From: an uncultured Oscillatoriales cyanobacterium
GTDB lineage: Bacteria > Cyanobacteriota > Cyanobacteriia > Cyanobacteriales > Microcoleaceae
NCBI GenBank assembly: GCA_903893625.1
Contig: CAITND010000150.1
Coordinates: forward strand, 1-35,461
Direction: 5' to 3'
DNA: 35,461 nucleotides
In this document: piece after piece, positions 15,629 through 24,734 of the stretch
Position numbering within the stretch: the first letter of the stretch is position 1
How the letters are laid out: each line of letters starts with the position of its first letter
Made by a program: the position numbers and the translations under genes
Notes under the pieces: model-generated
Database searches by the model: none
Told to the model about the DNA's origin: nothing
What the model saw: the letters and a program-made list of their open reading frames with translations, nothing else

Positions 15629-17536
15629 TTACCATTGGGGATTAGAACGTAATAGGGCTTCGGTGGCTGCTGCATTTAGGGGTTTAGAGAATAAGTAACC
15701 CTGGCCATATTCACAATTAAACAGTCGTAGTTGATGCAATTGTTGTTCGGTTTCAACGCCTTCAGCGACGACATCCATTCCTAAGTTATGGGCTAAACTA
15801 ATAATCGCTAAGACAATCTCCGTTTGTTGCCCCCGTTCGCCAATATTTTGAATAAAGGATCGATCTATTTTTATGGTATCTAAGGGGAAGCGATGTAAAT
15901 AGCTGAGGGAAGAATACCCGGTTCCAAAATCATCAATACTCAAGCCAATATGATAGGATTTAAGTTGAGAAATACCCTCTAGGGTTTGATTATTATCCAT
16001 CAAAACACTTTCGGTTAATTCAATTTTGAGATCCCAAAGCGAGATGCTGGTTTTGTTCAAAATTGTTTCAACAATCTCGATTACATTAGATAAGTGAAAT
16101 TGCTTGGCTGAAAAATTAACATTTAAGGTCAGGGGGTGAATGGACGTTTCCCTATCTCTTAAAAGCTGCCATTTTTGCAGTTGTTCACAGGCTTGTTGTA
16201 ATACCCAATTTCCAATGGGAACAATTAATCCAGTTTTTTCAGCTAGGGGAATAAATTCCGCCGGAGAAATCATCCCTCGCTGGGGATGGAGCCAACGAAC
16301 TAAGGCTTCAAACCCAGTAATTTTTCCGGTTTCTAATTTAACAATTGGTTGATAATAGACGACAAATTCTTGTTTAGTTAAAGCTTGTCGCAGTTCAATT
16401 TCCAACTGCATTTTGACTAAGGCTTGATCATGAATTTCTTTATCAAATATTTCTAAGCATCCCTTGCCTTTTTCTTTGGCTTCGTGCATCGCAATATCGG
16501 CATCTCTGAGAACATTTTCGGCTTGATGATAATGGGTTGTTCCTAAAACTATGCCGATGCTAGTGGTTTTAAAAACTTGGCATTCCCCAATTTCAAAGGG
16601 GTTTTTTAAGATGTGATTAATGTTTTGAGCAAGATCAATGGCTTCTAAGGGAGATTGAATCGATTTGAGTAAAATGGCAAATTCATCTCCGCCTAAACGA
16701 GCCACAATATTAGGATAAGCCACTAAAGATTGAAGCAGGTGAGAAAATGCCATCAATAATTGATCTCCTACGGTACGTCCTAAGCTGTCATTGATCACTT
16801 TAAAGCGATCTAAATCTAAACAAAGTACCGCAAATAAATCATCAGGATATTTTTGCACCTGTGCAATCGATTTTTCAATTTCATTAATCAATAAACTGCG
16901 ATTAGCTAATCCGGTTAATCGATCATGGAAAACGTCATATAACAGTTGAAATTCGGCTTTTTTGCGTTCGGTAATATCATTACGAATAGCAATATATTGA
17001 TAGGGTTTTCCTTTGTCATCTAAAAAGGGAATAATGGTAGTATCTACCCAATAGTAAGTACCATCTTTGGCTTGATTCCGAATTTCTCCTCGCCAAATTT
17101 TACCGGATTTAATCGTTGACCACTGAGTTTTAAAGAAGTGTTTGGAGTGATAGCCTGAATTGACAATTCTGTGATTTTTACCAATCAATTCCTCTCTCGT
17201 GTATTTAGAAATTTCGCAAAATTTATCGTTGGCATAGGTAATTAATCCGTGAGCATCGGTAATGGCAACAATTGAAGCTTGATCCAGGGCAAATTTAAAG
17301 TCAGATAATTCTTTATAAGAACGTTCTAAAGCTTGTTTTAAATCTCGATTAACAAAGAAAGTAGAATGATTTATACGTCTGGAAAAATCAGCAATATATA
17401 ACTCAACTTTAGCTTTAATTTTCCTCTGAATTAAAGTCATAAAAATGAATAGGGACTTGAAAAAATGTTTCCCTAAAGCCGGAATTGAGTTGAGGTCTAA
17501 CTGATTAAATTTTAGCCGTTGATAGATCAATTTCAT
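15629..17536 (-). CDS. PAS-GGDEF-EAL cyclic-di-GMP turnover enzyme
   Basis: 635 residues; predicted to make and/or degrade the second messenger c-di-GMP, controlling motility and adhesion. Seen in order: a basic start that could associate with the membrane (about 1-65, with FFKSLFIFMTLI), a PAS/PAC domain at about 70-195 (ASIVAITDAHGLITYANDKF and AIRNDITERK), a GGDEF domain with an intact GGDEF signature at 282-286, and an EAL domain with intact EAL (410-412, FEALVRWLHP) and the downstream KIDRSFI. The catalytic residues visible in both output domains are present, so dual function is possible. A later start at MTLIQRK (residue 33) cannot be excluded. A zinc-ribbon gene lies 29 bases upstream, probably in the same transcript. 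Confidence 0.95.
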   Translation of the reverse strand: MKLIYQRLKFNQLDLNSIPALGKHFFKSLFIFMTLIQRKIKAKVELYIADFSRRINHSTFFVNRDLKQALERSYKELSDFKFALDQASIVAITDAHGLITYANDKFCEISKYTREELIGKNHRIVNSGYHSKHFFKTQWSTIKSGKIWRGEIRNQAKDGTYYWVDTTIIPFLDDKGKPYQYIAIRNDITERKKAEFQLLYDVFHDRLTGLANRSLLINEIEKSIAQVQKYPDDLFAVLCLDLDRFKVINDSLGRTVGDQLLMAFSHLLQSLVAYPNIVARLGGDEFAILLKSIQSPLEAIDLAQNINHILKNPFEIGECQVFKTTSIGIVLGTTHYHQAENVLRDADIAMHEAKEKGKGCLEIFDKEIHDQALVKMQLEIELRQALTKQEFVVYYQPIVKLETGKITGFEALVRWLHPQRGMISPAEFIPLAEKTGLIVPIGNWVLQQACEQLQKWQLLRDRETSIHPLTLNVNFSAKQFHLSNVIEIVETILNKTSISLWDLKIELTESVLMDNNQTLEGISQLKSYHIGLSIDDFGTGYSSLSYLHRFPLDTIKIDRSFIQNIGERGQQTEIVLAIISLAHNLGMDVVAEGVETEQQLHQLRLFNCEYGQGYLFSKPLNAAATEALLRSNPQW

Positions 17537-17564
17537 GGAAGTTACCAGGGTTTGACACTATAAA

Positions 17565-17798
17565 TTAAGCAGAATTAGCAACTTTTAGACTATTCTTTTT
17601 ATTGATCCAATCGATGTACTGGGACTGAAAATTTGAGGGTTTCTCCACTAAAGATAAGGGGACTTTAGTTTTAACTTTAAAGTGTTGAGATAAATTCGGC
17701 ATCTCTTGATGGCAATGAATACAGTACCAATAAATTCCTGCGTGGCGAATATGGCGCAGGAGTGTGGATGAACAGCAGGGGCAAATCGCATTTGACAT
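17565..17798 (-). CDS. Small zinc-ribbon protein
   Basis: 77 residues from the chosen start (MSNAICPCCSS). It holds two CxxC knuckles: CPCC near residues 6-9 and CIHC near 27-30, separated by LLRHIRHAGIYWY, followed by a QEMPNLSQHF stretch. This is a treble-clef/zinc-ribbon pattern of the sort found as stand-alone small proteins beside cyanobacterial signalling genes. Longer starts exist (ATG 17807, TTG 17813), but on the minus strand GAGG lies about nine bases before ATG 17798, which supports that start. It is 29 bases upstream of the GGDEF-EAL gene, same strand. Confidence 0.8.
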   Translation of the reverse strand: MSNAICPCCSSTLLRHIRHAGIYWYCIHCHQEMPNLSQHFKVKTKVPLSLVEKPSNFQSQYIDWINKKNSLKVANSA

Positions 17799-17969
17799 AA
17801 TCGGCATCCTCAAAATTAACGTTTTAAAAAATAAAAATCAACAGAAATTCAACAAACCAAAGGTTAAAACTAGATTTGAACAATGAATAAATACCTAGAA
17901 ACGCAGTTAGGAATCATCTATTTCTAGGGTAACGTAGTCAGTTAAGACGATAGCTGGTCAACTAATACG

Positions 17970-18038
17970 GTCGGTGAGGCACCTTGGCAGTACCCGCGCT
18001 CCGCGCATAGCCCCGTTACTTCAGTACGGGGTGCCGAC
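17970..18038. repeat. Branched palindromic element
   Basis: GTCGG (17970-17974) plus CACC (17980-17983) pairs with GGTGCCGAC (18030-18038) and encloses two further small hairpins, GCGC-TCC-GCGC near 17995-18006 and CCCCGT/ACGGGG (18011-18016 / 18025-18030), the last competing with the outer stem for one G. It overlaps the 3' end of a possible small ORF (18016-18165). It may be a dispersed palindrome or a terminator-like structure; no T-run follows on either strand. Confidence 0.55.
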
Positions 18039-18165
18039 GGATATTGAAAATTTCTTCGAGAATTAAGCGATCGCCCCTAGAAATATTATGCCATAATTCC
18101 GCTTCAGCCTTCTGGGTGAGTTGAAGTTGTAGATTTTCTCTGTCTCGATCACAGGGGACGATCAC
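18016..18165 (-). CDS. Possible 49-codon small protein
   Basis: Reading the minus strand from GTG 18165 gives VIVPCDRDRENLQLQLTQ, then KAEAELWHNISRGDRLILEE, then IFNIRRHPVLK and a TAA at 18018-18016. An in-frame TAG lies three codons upstream, so the start must be this GTG or an internal codon. The composition (charged, amphipathic, no rare-codon noise) and a HIP1 site inside the frame make it look like a real protein or the tail of a decayed one. It lies 48 bases downstream of the response regulator and in the same direction, so it could be the last gene of that transcript. I do not recognise a family. Confidence 0.35.
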   Translation of the reverse strand: MIVPCDRDRENLQLQLTQKAEAELWHNISRGDRLILEEIFNIRRHPVLK

Positions 18166-18212
18166 GTTTTTCTATCCAAAAACACTAACGCTGCGAGAAA
18201 GTCGATTGAAAT

Positions 18213-18593
18213 TTAACCTGCCCATTTCAGCAGGGTGCAAATTTGATTGACTAAATCGATCGCCTCAAAGGGTTTAGTAATCACCCCCGTTACTCCTAGC
18301 TGAATAAATTGTTGTTTTTCACTCATTTTAGCTTTGGCCGTTAACAAAATCGTGGGAATATTCTGAGTTTTTGGGTTAGCCTGCAAATGTTTAAAAGTGG
18401 TTGCGCCATCCATATCCGGCATCATCACATCTAACAGAATGGCATCCGGTTGTTCGGTTTCAGCTAAAACTAAACCTTCACTACCACAGCAGGCCGTAAT
18501 CGCCTCCCAACCCGCCGCAACTTCCAGGGAAATTTGGATAATCTCCCGCACACTGTCATCATCATCAATGATTAAAATTCGTTTTGTGGTCAT
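18213..18593 (-). CDS. CheY-like response regulator
   Basis: 126 residues, a single receiver domain with no output domain. Acidic pocket IIDDDDS near 8-14, phosphoacceptor Asp55 in LLDVMMPDMDG, switch Thr85 in ILLTAK, and the conserved Lys107 in TKPF are all present, so phosphorylation is expected. Output must be through protein contact. It overlaps the end of the giant histidine kinase by 29 bases, which indicates translational coupling and makes the kinase its likely phosphodonor. A possible small ORF follows at 18165. Confidence 0.95.
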   Translation of the reverse strand: MTTKRILIIDDDDSVREIIQISLEVAAGWEAITACCGSEGLVLAETEQPDAILLDVMMPDMDGATTFKHLQANPKTQNIPTILLTAKAKMSEKQQFIQLGVTGVITKPFEAIDLVNQICTLLKWAG

Positions 18594-21500
18594 GATTAAT
18601 CTCTACTGGTATATCCATTGGCAAGGTGAAGTAAAAACAACTTCCCTGATCTAATTTACTCTGTACCCAGATTCGTCCACCATGTTGTTCCACAATGGAG
18701 CGACAAATCGCTAATCCTAAGCCAGTTCCGCCTTTTTTGCGAGAGTCTGAGGCATCCACTTGATGAAAGCGCTCGAAAATTCGTTCAATTTTATCTGGGG
18801 GAATGCCTCGACCTTGATCTTGAATTTTAAACAAAATTGCTCGATTTTCGGCAATTTTTTCTCCAGGTTCCTCCTCCACACTTAACAAAATTGTATCCCC
18901 GGAATCAGAAAATTTAATCGCATTAGTTAATAAATTAGTGAGAACTTGTAACACTCGATCAGGATCAGCATAAAACTCCAGGGTTTGACTACAAACCTCT
19001 AAATTAATTCCGGTTCGATTTGCAACCACCTGCATTTGTTCGGTGGCTCGTTGCAGTAAATCCGCCGAATTAACAACTTGTTTGGTTAGACAAATTTTTC
19101 CTGATTCTAAACGTTCTAATTCTAAAATATCATTTACCAATCGCACTAAGTGTTCTGAACTTTCCGCCGCAATTTTCATCACGTGCCTTCCCCGTTCTGA
19201 CTGAGGTTCCACTAACCCAGTGGATAATAAATTTAACCCGCCATGAATTGACGTTAAGGGGGTTCGCAGTTCATGACTGACAACGGAAATAAATTCATCT
19301 TTCATCCGTTCCATGGCAGATCTTTCGGTAATATCTTCCCCAATACTCATCATTCCAATCGCCTCACCTTGTAAATTTTTCAACAAGGTATTATTCCAAG
19401 CAATAATTTTTTCTTCTCCCGATTTTTTTAAAATTAACTGTTGATCATAAGGCTTAAAATAATAGTCTAATAGTTCTGGAAAGGCGGGAGAGGTTGGTCG
19501 TTGATGGTGATGAGTTTTAAAACTATCCAACCAATTTTTACCTAAAACTTCCGTTTTGGTATACCCCGTAACTTCTAGGAAAAAGGGGTTAACATATTCA
19601 ACTTTTCCTTGACGATCTAATCCCACGACTAATAACCGGACATTTTCTAATAAACTCCGCCACCGTCGTTCAGATTCTCGTAAATTAGCTTGACTTTGTT
19701 TTTGTTCTGTAATATCTTGCATCACGACCATGCCCGCTAAAATTTCCCCCTGTTCGTTGCGAACGGGTAAGGCTTGATGATAATAAATTCTCCCATCATA
19801 TTCCACCTCGGAAATTGTTGTTTCTCCTGCTAAAGCTGACCGATACAGAGGTTCAACGATTACTAATAAGGAGGAAGGTAAAGCTTCCCTAATCGTTTTT
19901 CCTTCTAACATATATCGGGATAATCCCTTAGCAACTAATCCCATACCATCGGCAATGGTATAACGAAAATCAGGATCAAATAAAAATACTGCCCCATTGG
20001 GGAAATTTTGAACTAAGGTTCGATATTGTTCTTCACTTTTTCGCAGTTTAAATTCCGTGCGATGGCGTTTCATTAATTCATATTGTAATCGTTGATTAGC
20101 AGCTTCTAATTCGGCTGTCCGTTGAACTACTCGCAATTCTAATTCTTCATTATTATCACGCAGTAATTGTTCCGTTTGTTTACGAAGGGTAATATCTTTA
20201 GAAATTCCTCCCCGACGATCTAATTGTCCGCTTTCATTAATAATGGGAAACCCTCGATCCCAAATCCAATGGCAAGATCCATCGGGGCGGAAGATGCGAT
20301 ATTCTATATCAAATCCTGCCCCATCGGGGCTTTGTAAAGCTTGTAAAACACGGGGCTGATCTTCCGGGTGAATTGTATTAATAAAAGCCGGGAAATTCTC
20401 ATATAATGCGGTAGGATTTCGTTCCCAAATTTGTTGATAGGCGGGACTGACATATAGAAACTGATTCCCTTGAGCATTCGTAATCCAAAAAACATCATGA
20501 ATATTCTCAGCTAATTGACGAAATTTTTTCTCAGTTTCTGTATGGGACGCTCTAATTCTGAGCACCATAATCCCATAGACAATATCATCTACCAGTTCTT
20601 TAAGTAATTTGACTTCGGCTTGATCAAAGGCGTTAGCTTGAGTCGAATATAAATTCAAAACACCAAAGGGAATCGGAATTAGGGATTCTGAAATAACGCC
20701 AGTCAATCTTACTTCTAAACGTTGTTGTTGATCCTCTGGAGCGATAATTAAAGGCAGGGAAATTGAAGAGGTATAACCCCGTTTTTGAGCTTGTTCTTTC
20801 CAAGGAGCATAATGGGAATTGGCATGAATATTTTGAAATACACAAACTTTCCCTGTTTTCACTGCGGTTCCAGAGGGCCCTTGACCCCATTCGCTATCAT
20901 CCCAAGTCATGTTCAAATTCTCTAAATAACCCGCTTCAAATCCGGCTTTCGCCACCGGAATAATCTGTTTTTCTGGAGTGGGTTGAGGATAACCTATCCA
21001 AGCAAAATGATAGTTCCCCACATTGACTAAAATCTGACAAATATTATTCAATAATTCCGTTTCAGTGGTGGCTCGAACTAAGGCTTGATTACACTCACTA
21101 ATCGTTTTTAAGGCACGATTAACTCGGTGTAATTCTTCCTCGGCTCGTTTGCGGTCAGTAATATCCGTATAATGTTCAATTCGACCTCCGGCATAGAGTC
21201 CACTTTTAATCGGTTGACTGATGTGTTCTAACCATCGTTCCTGCCTCGTTTCTGCGGGAAGAATATGACATTCAAAATGTTCAATATATTGGTTATTTTG
21301 ATAGGTCGCTAAAACTTTCTGAGTAAAACCTTCGGCATCTTCAAACAGATATTTAATTTGGGTTTGAATTAATTTTCGTTTATTTTCACCAATCACGACT
21401 TCCCGTTGAATTCCCAGGAAGTTTTCTAAGGCTTGATTAATCCAAACAATGTGAAAATTTGCATCTAAAATAAAAATACCGACTGCTGATTTATCTAAAA

Positions 21501-24198
21501 TATCGTTAGTTAGAGAACTATATCGAGCTTCGCTTTCTTTTAGGGCAACTTCGGCTCGTTTGCGATCGCTAATATCGGTATAGGAACCCACCATCCGAAT
21601 CACATTTCCGCCCTCATCCCATAACGCTTGACCTCGATCTAAAATCCATTTATAACTACCATCTTTGCATCGGACTCGATGTTCTGTAATATAAAAGGGA
21701 ATTTTTTGATCTAAATGTTCTCGAATCACCTTCATTACTCCAGGTAAATCATCAGGATGCACTCGTTTTTTCCACTGTGTTAAATCCTCACAGGTTTCTT
21801 GTTCTTCATACCCTAACATTTCTTTCCAACGCGGGGAGAAAAACACTTCATGACTTTGAATATTCCAATCCCAAATGCCATCGTTATTTCCCTTTAAAGC
21901 CAGTTGCCAACGTTCTTCACTTTTTCGCAGTGCTTCTTCTGTTTGTTTACGTTCTTGAATATCTTCTAAAGCTAATAAAATATAGTTTTTCTCTTTCCAT
22001 AATTCATTCAGATGGGAAACAAAAATCTGTACCCAATTGACTTGACCATTGGGACGAATATACCGTTTTTCAAAAGAAAAAGTTTCCAGTAAACCTTCTT
22101 CTTGGAGTTTTTCCAACCAATTTCTGCTTTCTAAATCTTCAGAATTGATCAGATCGTGAACGGTTTGACCGACTAATTCTTCCTCTGAATATCCTGTAAT
22201 TTCACAATAGCGTTGATTCACCCGTAATAGTTTCCCGGAAATATCAACTAAAGCAAATCCCACCGCCGCTTGTTCAAAAATCGTTCTAAATCGTTCTTCA
22301 CTTTTTACTAATCCTTGTTCTGCTTGTTTGCGATCGCTCACATTTTGAGCTAAGGATAATAAAGAAACTAAGCTCCCATCTTCATCCCGAACAACGGAAT
22401 TATACCACTCACAATCAATCACTCTGCCATCTTGAGTTCGATTTTGAGCTTCAATAATTTGGTGAGTTTCTGTGCCATCAATCAGGTGAATCATTTGTTG
22501 TGTTACTTGCAACACATCCGTTGCAAAAACCCCTTGAAATGCTGACCATTGTTGACCTAACATTTCGGCAGATGTCCAACCAAATATTCTCTCTGCTTGG
22601 GATGACCAGCGTTTAATTCTAAGTTGCTGATCCCACTCAATAACTGCTAAGGGAGAATTATCAAAATGACAGGATAAACATTGATGAGCTTGTTTTAATT
22701 CTGCTATTAATTTTGCTTGCTTTAAGGCAATCCCCACTTGATCAGCAAGTTGTTTTAAAAAGTTAATTTCTAGGGATGTCCATTGTCGAGTTTCTGCACA
22801 TTGATGCGCCATCAGAAATCCCCATAATTTCGGTTGATTGTTGGAGGAATTATCAGCTAGTTCTGGATAGTTTAGTTCTCCGATGATCGGGTCACTGTCC
22901 TCTTTTTCCAACCAAATCTGGACGATTAAACAGGCTTTGACTTGAAAATATTCCATTAACTCTAAATAGCCATAATCTAAATCAATTTGATCGAGATCAG
23001 CAAAACTTATCACCTGATTTGGTGTGGAAGAATTGGAGATATGCTGATGTAACTCAGGAATATAAATAGTCTGAGATAATAGAGATAACCATTGCGGTAA
23101 CACGGCTTCTTGAACAACGGTTCCTCCTCTCTGATGATGCAATTTTAACATAATCACCCGATCAACATTTAAGACCTTTTGCACCTCGTCAACTGTTGTT
23201 TTTAGAATTAAATTCAGTTGTAAAGATTGCCGGATTTTTAAAGTAATTTCCGTTAATAATTTTAAGAATTGATTTTGTTGTTGCAGTTCAGCTAAGGCGC
23301 GTTTTTGTTGGGTAATATCTCGTGTTGTTGCTAAGAGAGTTTTGACTTCCCCCTGATGTTGTATTTCAGGTACAATTAAAGTTTGAAATGACCGCCATCC
23401 CTCACGAGTTTCCAAGTCAAAGTCAAATTGTTGGGGTTGACCTGTATTTAATACTTGTTGAGAGTGGAAATCCCACGGTTGGCAAATCGATGGGGGAAGA
23501 CCTAATTCTCGATTAGTTTTTCCAAGCAACTGTTGTTGAGGAATTCCTAGTATCAAAGCGACTTGACGGTTGGTGTAAAGATAGCGCAATTTTTGATCAA
23601 TTCGGACAATACAATCTCCGGCATTATCCATTAGTGTTTCTAACTCTGTTTTTCGAGTTTGAAGTTGAATTTCAATTTGTTGTCGTTCTTCAATTTGCCT
23701 TCTTAAGCATTCTTGGGTAATTTTCAATCTTGGGGTTGAGGTTAGGGAATCGAGTTTTTGATCGGGATTTTGTAGAACACTTTGCACCGCTAGACATTGA
23801 CTTAAATCCTTTCCCACCGCCATCACTGCTGTTGTTGATAAGGGATAAATTTCCACTAAAAAATGATAGTCTTTTTGATCCCGATGGCATTGATAAATAA
23901 TTTGACGGGAGGTTTGACTGGCTAAAACCTCTTGAATAGTCAAAATCGATTCAGAGGATTGATCCTGTTTTTGTAACTGTTTTAAAATGAACTCAACCCA
24001 GTTGAATTGATCGGTAAAATTAGCAGGCGCTTGAGTGGGTAAAACCTGAATTTCTTGATGTTCACAATCCAGAATCAGAATCAGATCGTGAATCACCCCT
24101 AAGAGTTGATTAATTTGCCATCGTGTATCCCAAGTTGAGGGATAGATTACTTGATATCTGGGATTAGGAAACGGAGGAACGACATCTGAAATAGTCAT
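18565..24198 (-). CDS. Giant multi-PAS/GAF sensor histidine kinase
   Basis: 1877 residues. Approximate layout: N-terminal PAS-like region (about 30-150), PAS (186-300), GAF (312-495), PAS (505-625), PAS (632-755), PAS (760-885, WDWNIQSHEVFFS), PAS (890-1020), GAF (1035-1215), PAS (1218-1340), coiled coil (1340-1375), PAS (1385-1490), PAS (1500-1625), HisKA and HATPase. The H-box is SVVSHELRTPLTS with His1642; the N-box LTNLLTNAIKFS, G1 DQGRGIPPDKIERIF and G2 GGTGLGLAI are intact. Many PAC ends have the ..DITERK/..DRKRAE form. No transmembrane helix is seen, so it is a cytoplasmic sensor. The first GAF lacks the Cys-His pair of chromophore-binding cyanobacteriochromes. It overlaps the response regulator gene by 29 bases. 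Confidence 0.96.
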   Translation of the reverse strand: MTISDVVPPFPNPRYQVIYPSTWDTRWQINQLLGVIHDLILILDCEHQEIQVLPTQAPANFTDQFNWVEFILKQLQKQDQSSESILTIQEVLASQTSRQIIYQCHRDQKDYHFLVEIYPLSTTAVMAVGKDLSQCLAVQSVLQNPDQKLDSLTSTPRLKITQECLRRQIEERQQIEIQLQTRKTELETLMDNAGDCIVRIDQKLRYLYTNRQVALILGIPQQQLLGKTNRELGLPPSICQPWDFHSQQVLNTGQPQQFDFDLETREGWRSFQTLIVPEIQHQGEVKTLLATTRDITQQKRALAELQQQNQFLKLLTEITLKIRQSLQLNLILKTTVDEVQKVLNVDRVIMLKLHHQRGGTVVQEAVLPQWLSLLSQTIYIPELHQHISNSSTPNQVISFADLDQIDLDYGYLELMEYFQVKACLIVQIWLEKEDSDPIIGELNYPELADNSSNNQPKLWGFLMAHQCAETRQWTSLEINFLKQLADQVGIALKQAKLIAELKQAHQCLSCHFDNSPLAVIEWDQQLRIKRWSSQAERIFGWTSAEMLGQQWSAFQGVFATDVLQVTQQMIHLIDGTETHQIIEAQNRTQDGRVIDCEWYNSVVRDEDGSLVSLLSLAQNVSDRKQAEQGLVKSEERFRTIFEQAAVGFALVDISGKLLRVNQRYCEITGYSEEELVGQTVHDLINSEDLESRNWLEKLQEEGLLETFSFEKRYIRPNGQVNWVQIFVSHLNELWKEKNYILLALEDIQERKQTEEALRKSEERWQLALKGNNDGIWDWNIQSHEVFFSPRWKEMLGYEEQETCEDLTQWKKRVHPDDLPGVMKVIREHLDQKIPFYITEHRVRCKDGSYKWILDRGQALWDEGGNVIRMVGSYTDISDRKRAEVALKESEARYSSLTNDILDKSAVGIFILDANFHIVWINQALENFLGIQREVVIGENKRKLIQTQIKYLFEDAEGFTQKVLATYQNNQYIEHFECHILPAETRQERWLEHISQPIKSGLYAGGRIEHYTDITDRKRAEEELHRVNRALKTISECNQALVRATTETELLNNICQILVNVGNYHFAWIGYPQPTPEKQIIPVAKAGFEAGYLENLNMTWDDSEWGQGPSGTAVKTGKVCVFQNIHANSHYAPWKEQAQKRGYTSSISLPLIIAPEDQQQRLEVRLTGVISESLIPIPFGVLNLYSTQANAFDQAEVKLLKELVDDIVYGIMVLRIRASHTETEKKFRQLAENIHDVFWITNAQGNQFLYVSPAYQQIWERNPTALYENFPAFINTIHPEDQPRVLQALQSPDGAGFDIEYRIFRPDGSCHWIWDRGFPIINESGQLDRRGGISKDITLRKQTEQLLRDNNEELELRVVQRTAELEAANQRLQYELMKRHRTEFKLRKSEEQYRTLVQNFPNGAVFLFDPDFRYTIADGMGLVAKGLSRYMLEGKTIREALPSSLLVIVEPLYRSALAGETTISEVEYDGRIYYHQALPVRNEQGEILAGMVVMQDITEQKQSQANLRESERRWRSLLENVRLLVVGLDRQGKVEYVNPFFLEVTGYTKTEVLGKNWLDSFKTHHHQRPTSPAFPELLDYYFKPYDQQLILKKSGEEKIIAWNNTLLKNLQGEAIGMMSIGEDITERSAMERMKDEFISVVSHELRTPLTSIHGGLNLLSTGLVEPQSERGRHVMKIAAESSEHLVRLVNDILELERLESGKICLTKQVVNSADLLQRATEQMQVVANRTGINLEVCSQTLEFYADPDRVLQVLTNLLTNAIKFSDSGDTILLSVEEEPGEKIAENRAILFKIQDQGRGIPPDKIERIFERFHQVDASDSRKKGGTGLGLAICRSIVEQHGGRIWVQSKLDQGSCFYFTLPMDIPVEINHDHKTNFNH

Positions 24199-24523
24199 AG
24201 GTGAAAAATAAATTAATATACAGACATCTCCGATTCAATTTTGAGTTGATTCGGGTTAGATTTACAGGAAACATAACATTGGGCAACAATTTTGCGTCTG
24301 AGTTGACTCCGTTCAAGACGACTAAAATCAGTAAGTCGGGATTAGATTGTTCTAGGGTAATCCAAAATTGCTGGGGATCATCCAGTAAAATCAATTGTAA
24401 ACCCCAAGGTTCTAATACGGTACGCAACCAATCTAAGATCTCTAAATTATCATCAACTATTAACAATTTTCCCACATTGCCTTGGGATTTTTGCAAAACT
24501 TTACTCACGGTTTCTATCACCAT
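24164..24523 (-). pseudogene. Broken response-regulator receiver domain, remnant of an upstream gene
   Basis: 119 codons in a frame that runs past the kinase start. Residues about 19-70 are a clear receiver N-half: KLLIVDDNLEILDWLRTVLEPWG, then QFWITLEQSNPDLLIL. Where the phosphoacceptor block should follow (D-x-x-M-P-x-x-x-G), the sequence is VVLNGVNSDAKLLPN and resemblance ends. The active-site Asp and everything after it are missing, so it cannot act as a normal receiver. It reads as an internal deletion or the 5' end of a longer regulator upstream of the kinase. The last 35 bases overlap the kinase coding sequence in another frame. Confidence 0.65.
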
Positions 24524-24718
24524 CTTGATGAAACAACTCTATTTTTTGGTGATCAAATCAGGGTTCAGACCGTTTATGCTCAGATCAGTCTCAAAAGTAG
24601 ACTTTTTATTCAAGCTTTGGGCCTCTATGGGAGAATTTCAGGTGAGTGTTTACGGCTAACAGTCTTTGGGGAATCAACTGTAGTTACCATAAATTAAAGA
24701 CGCTCAGACTGTTGTTTT

Positions 24719-24726
24719 GGAGGAGG
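24719..24726 (+). promoter_or_regulatory. Strong ribosome-binding site deciding a GTG start
   Basis: GGAGGAGG lies eight bases before GTG 24735. No in-frame ATG is available, so this site sets the start of the following gene and rules out the upstream TTG at 24717. Confidence 0.85.
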
Positions 24727-24734
24727 GTGGTTTC

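Noticed and set aside
22730-23290. First GAF domain of the giant kinase as a bilin-binding cyanobacteriochrome
   Set aside because: The region around FQVKACLIVQIW and FLMAHQC resembles that family, but the chromophore Cys-His pair expected before it (in the DLDYGYLELMEYF stretch) is missing.
24201-24697. Two plus-strand readings opposite the receiver remnant
   Set aside because: They are antisense to a recognisable receiver sequence and show no motif of their own.
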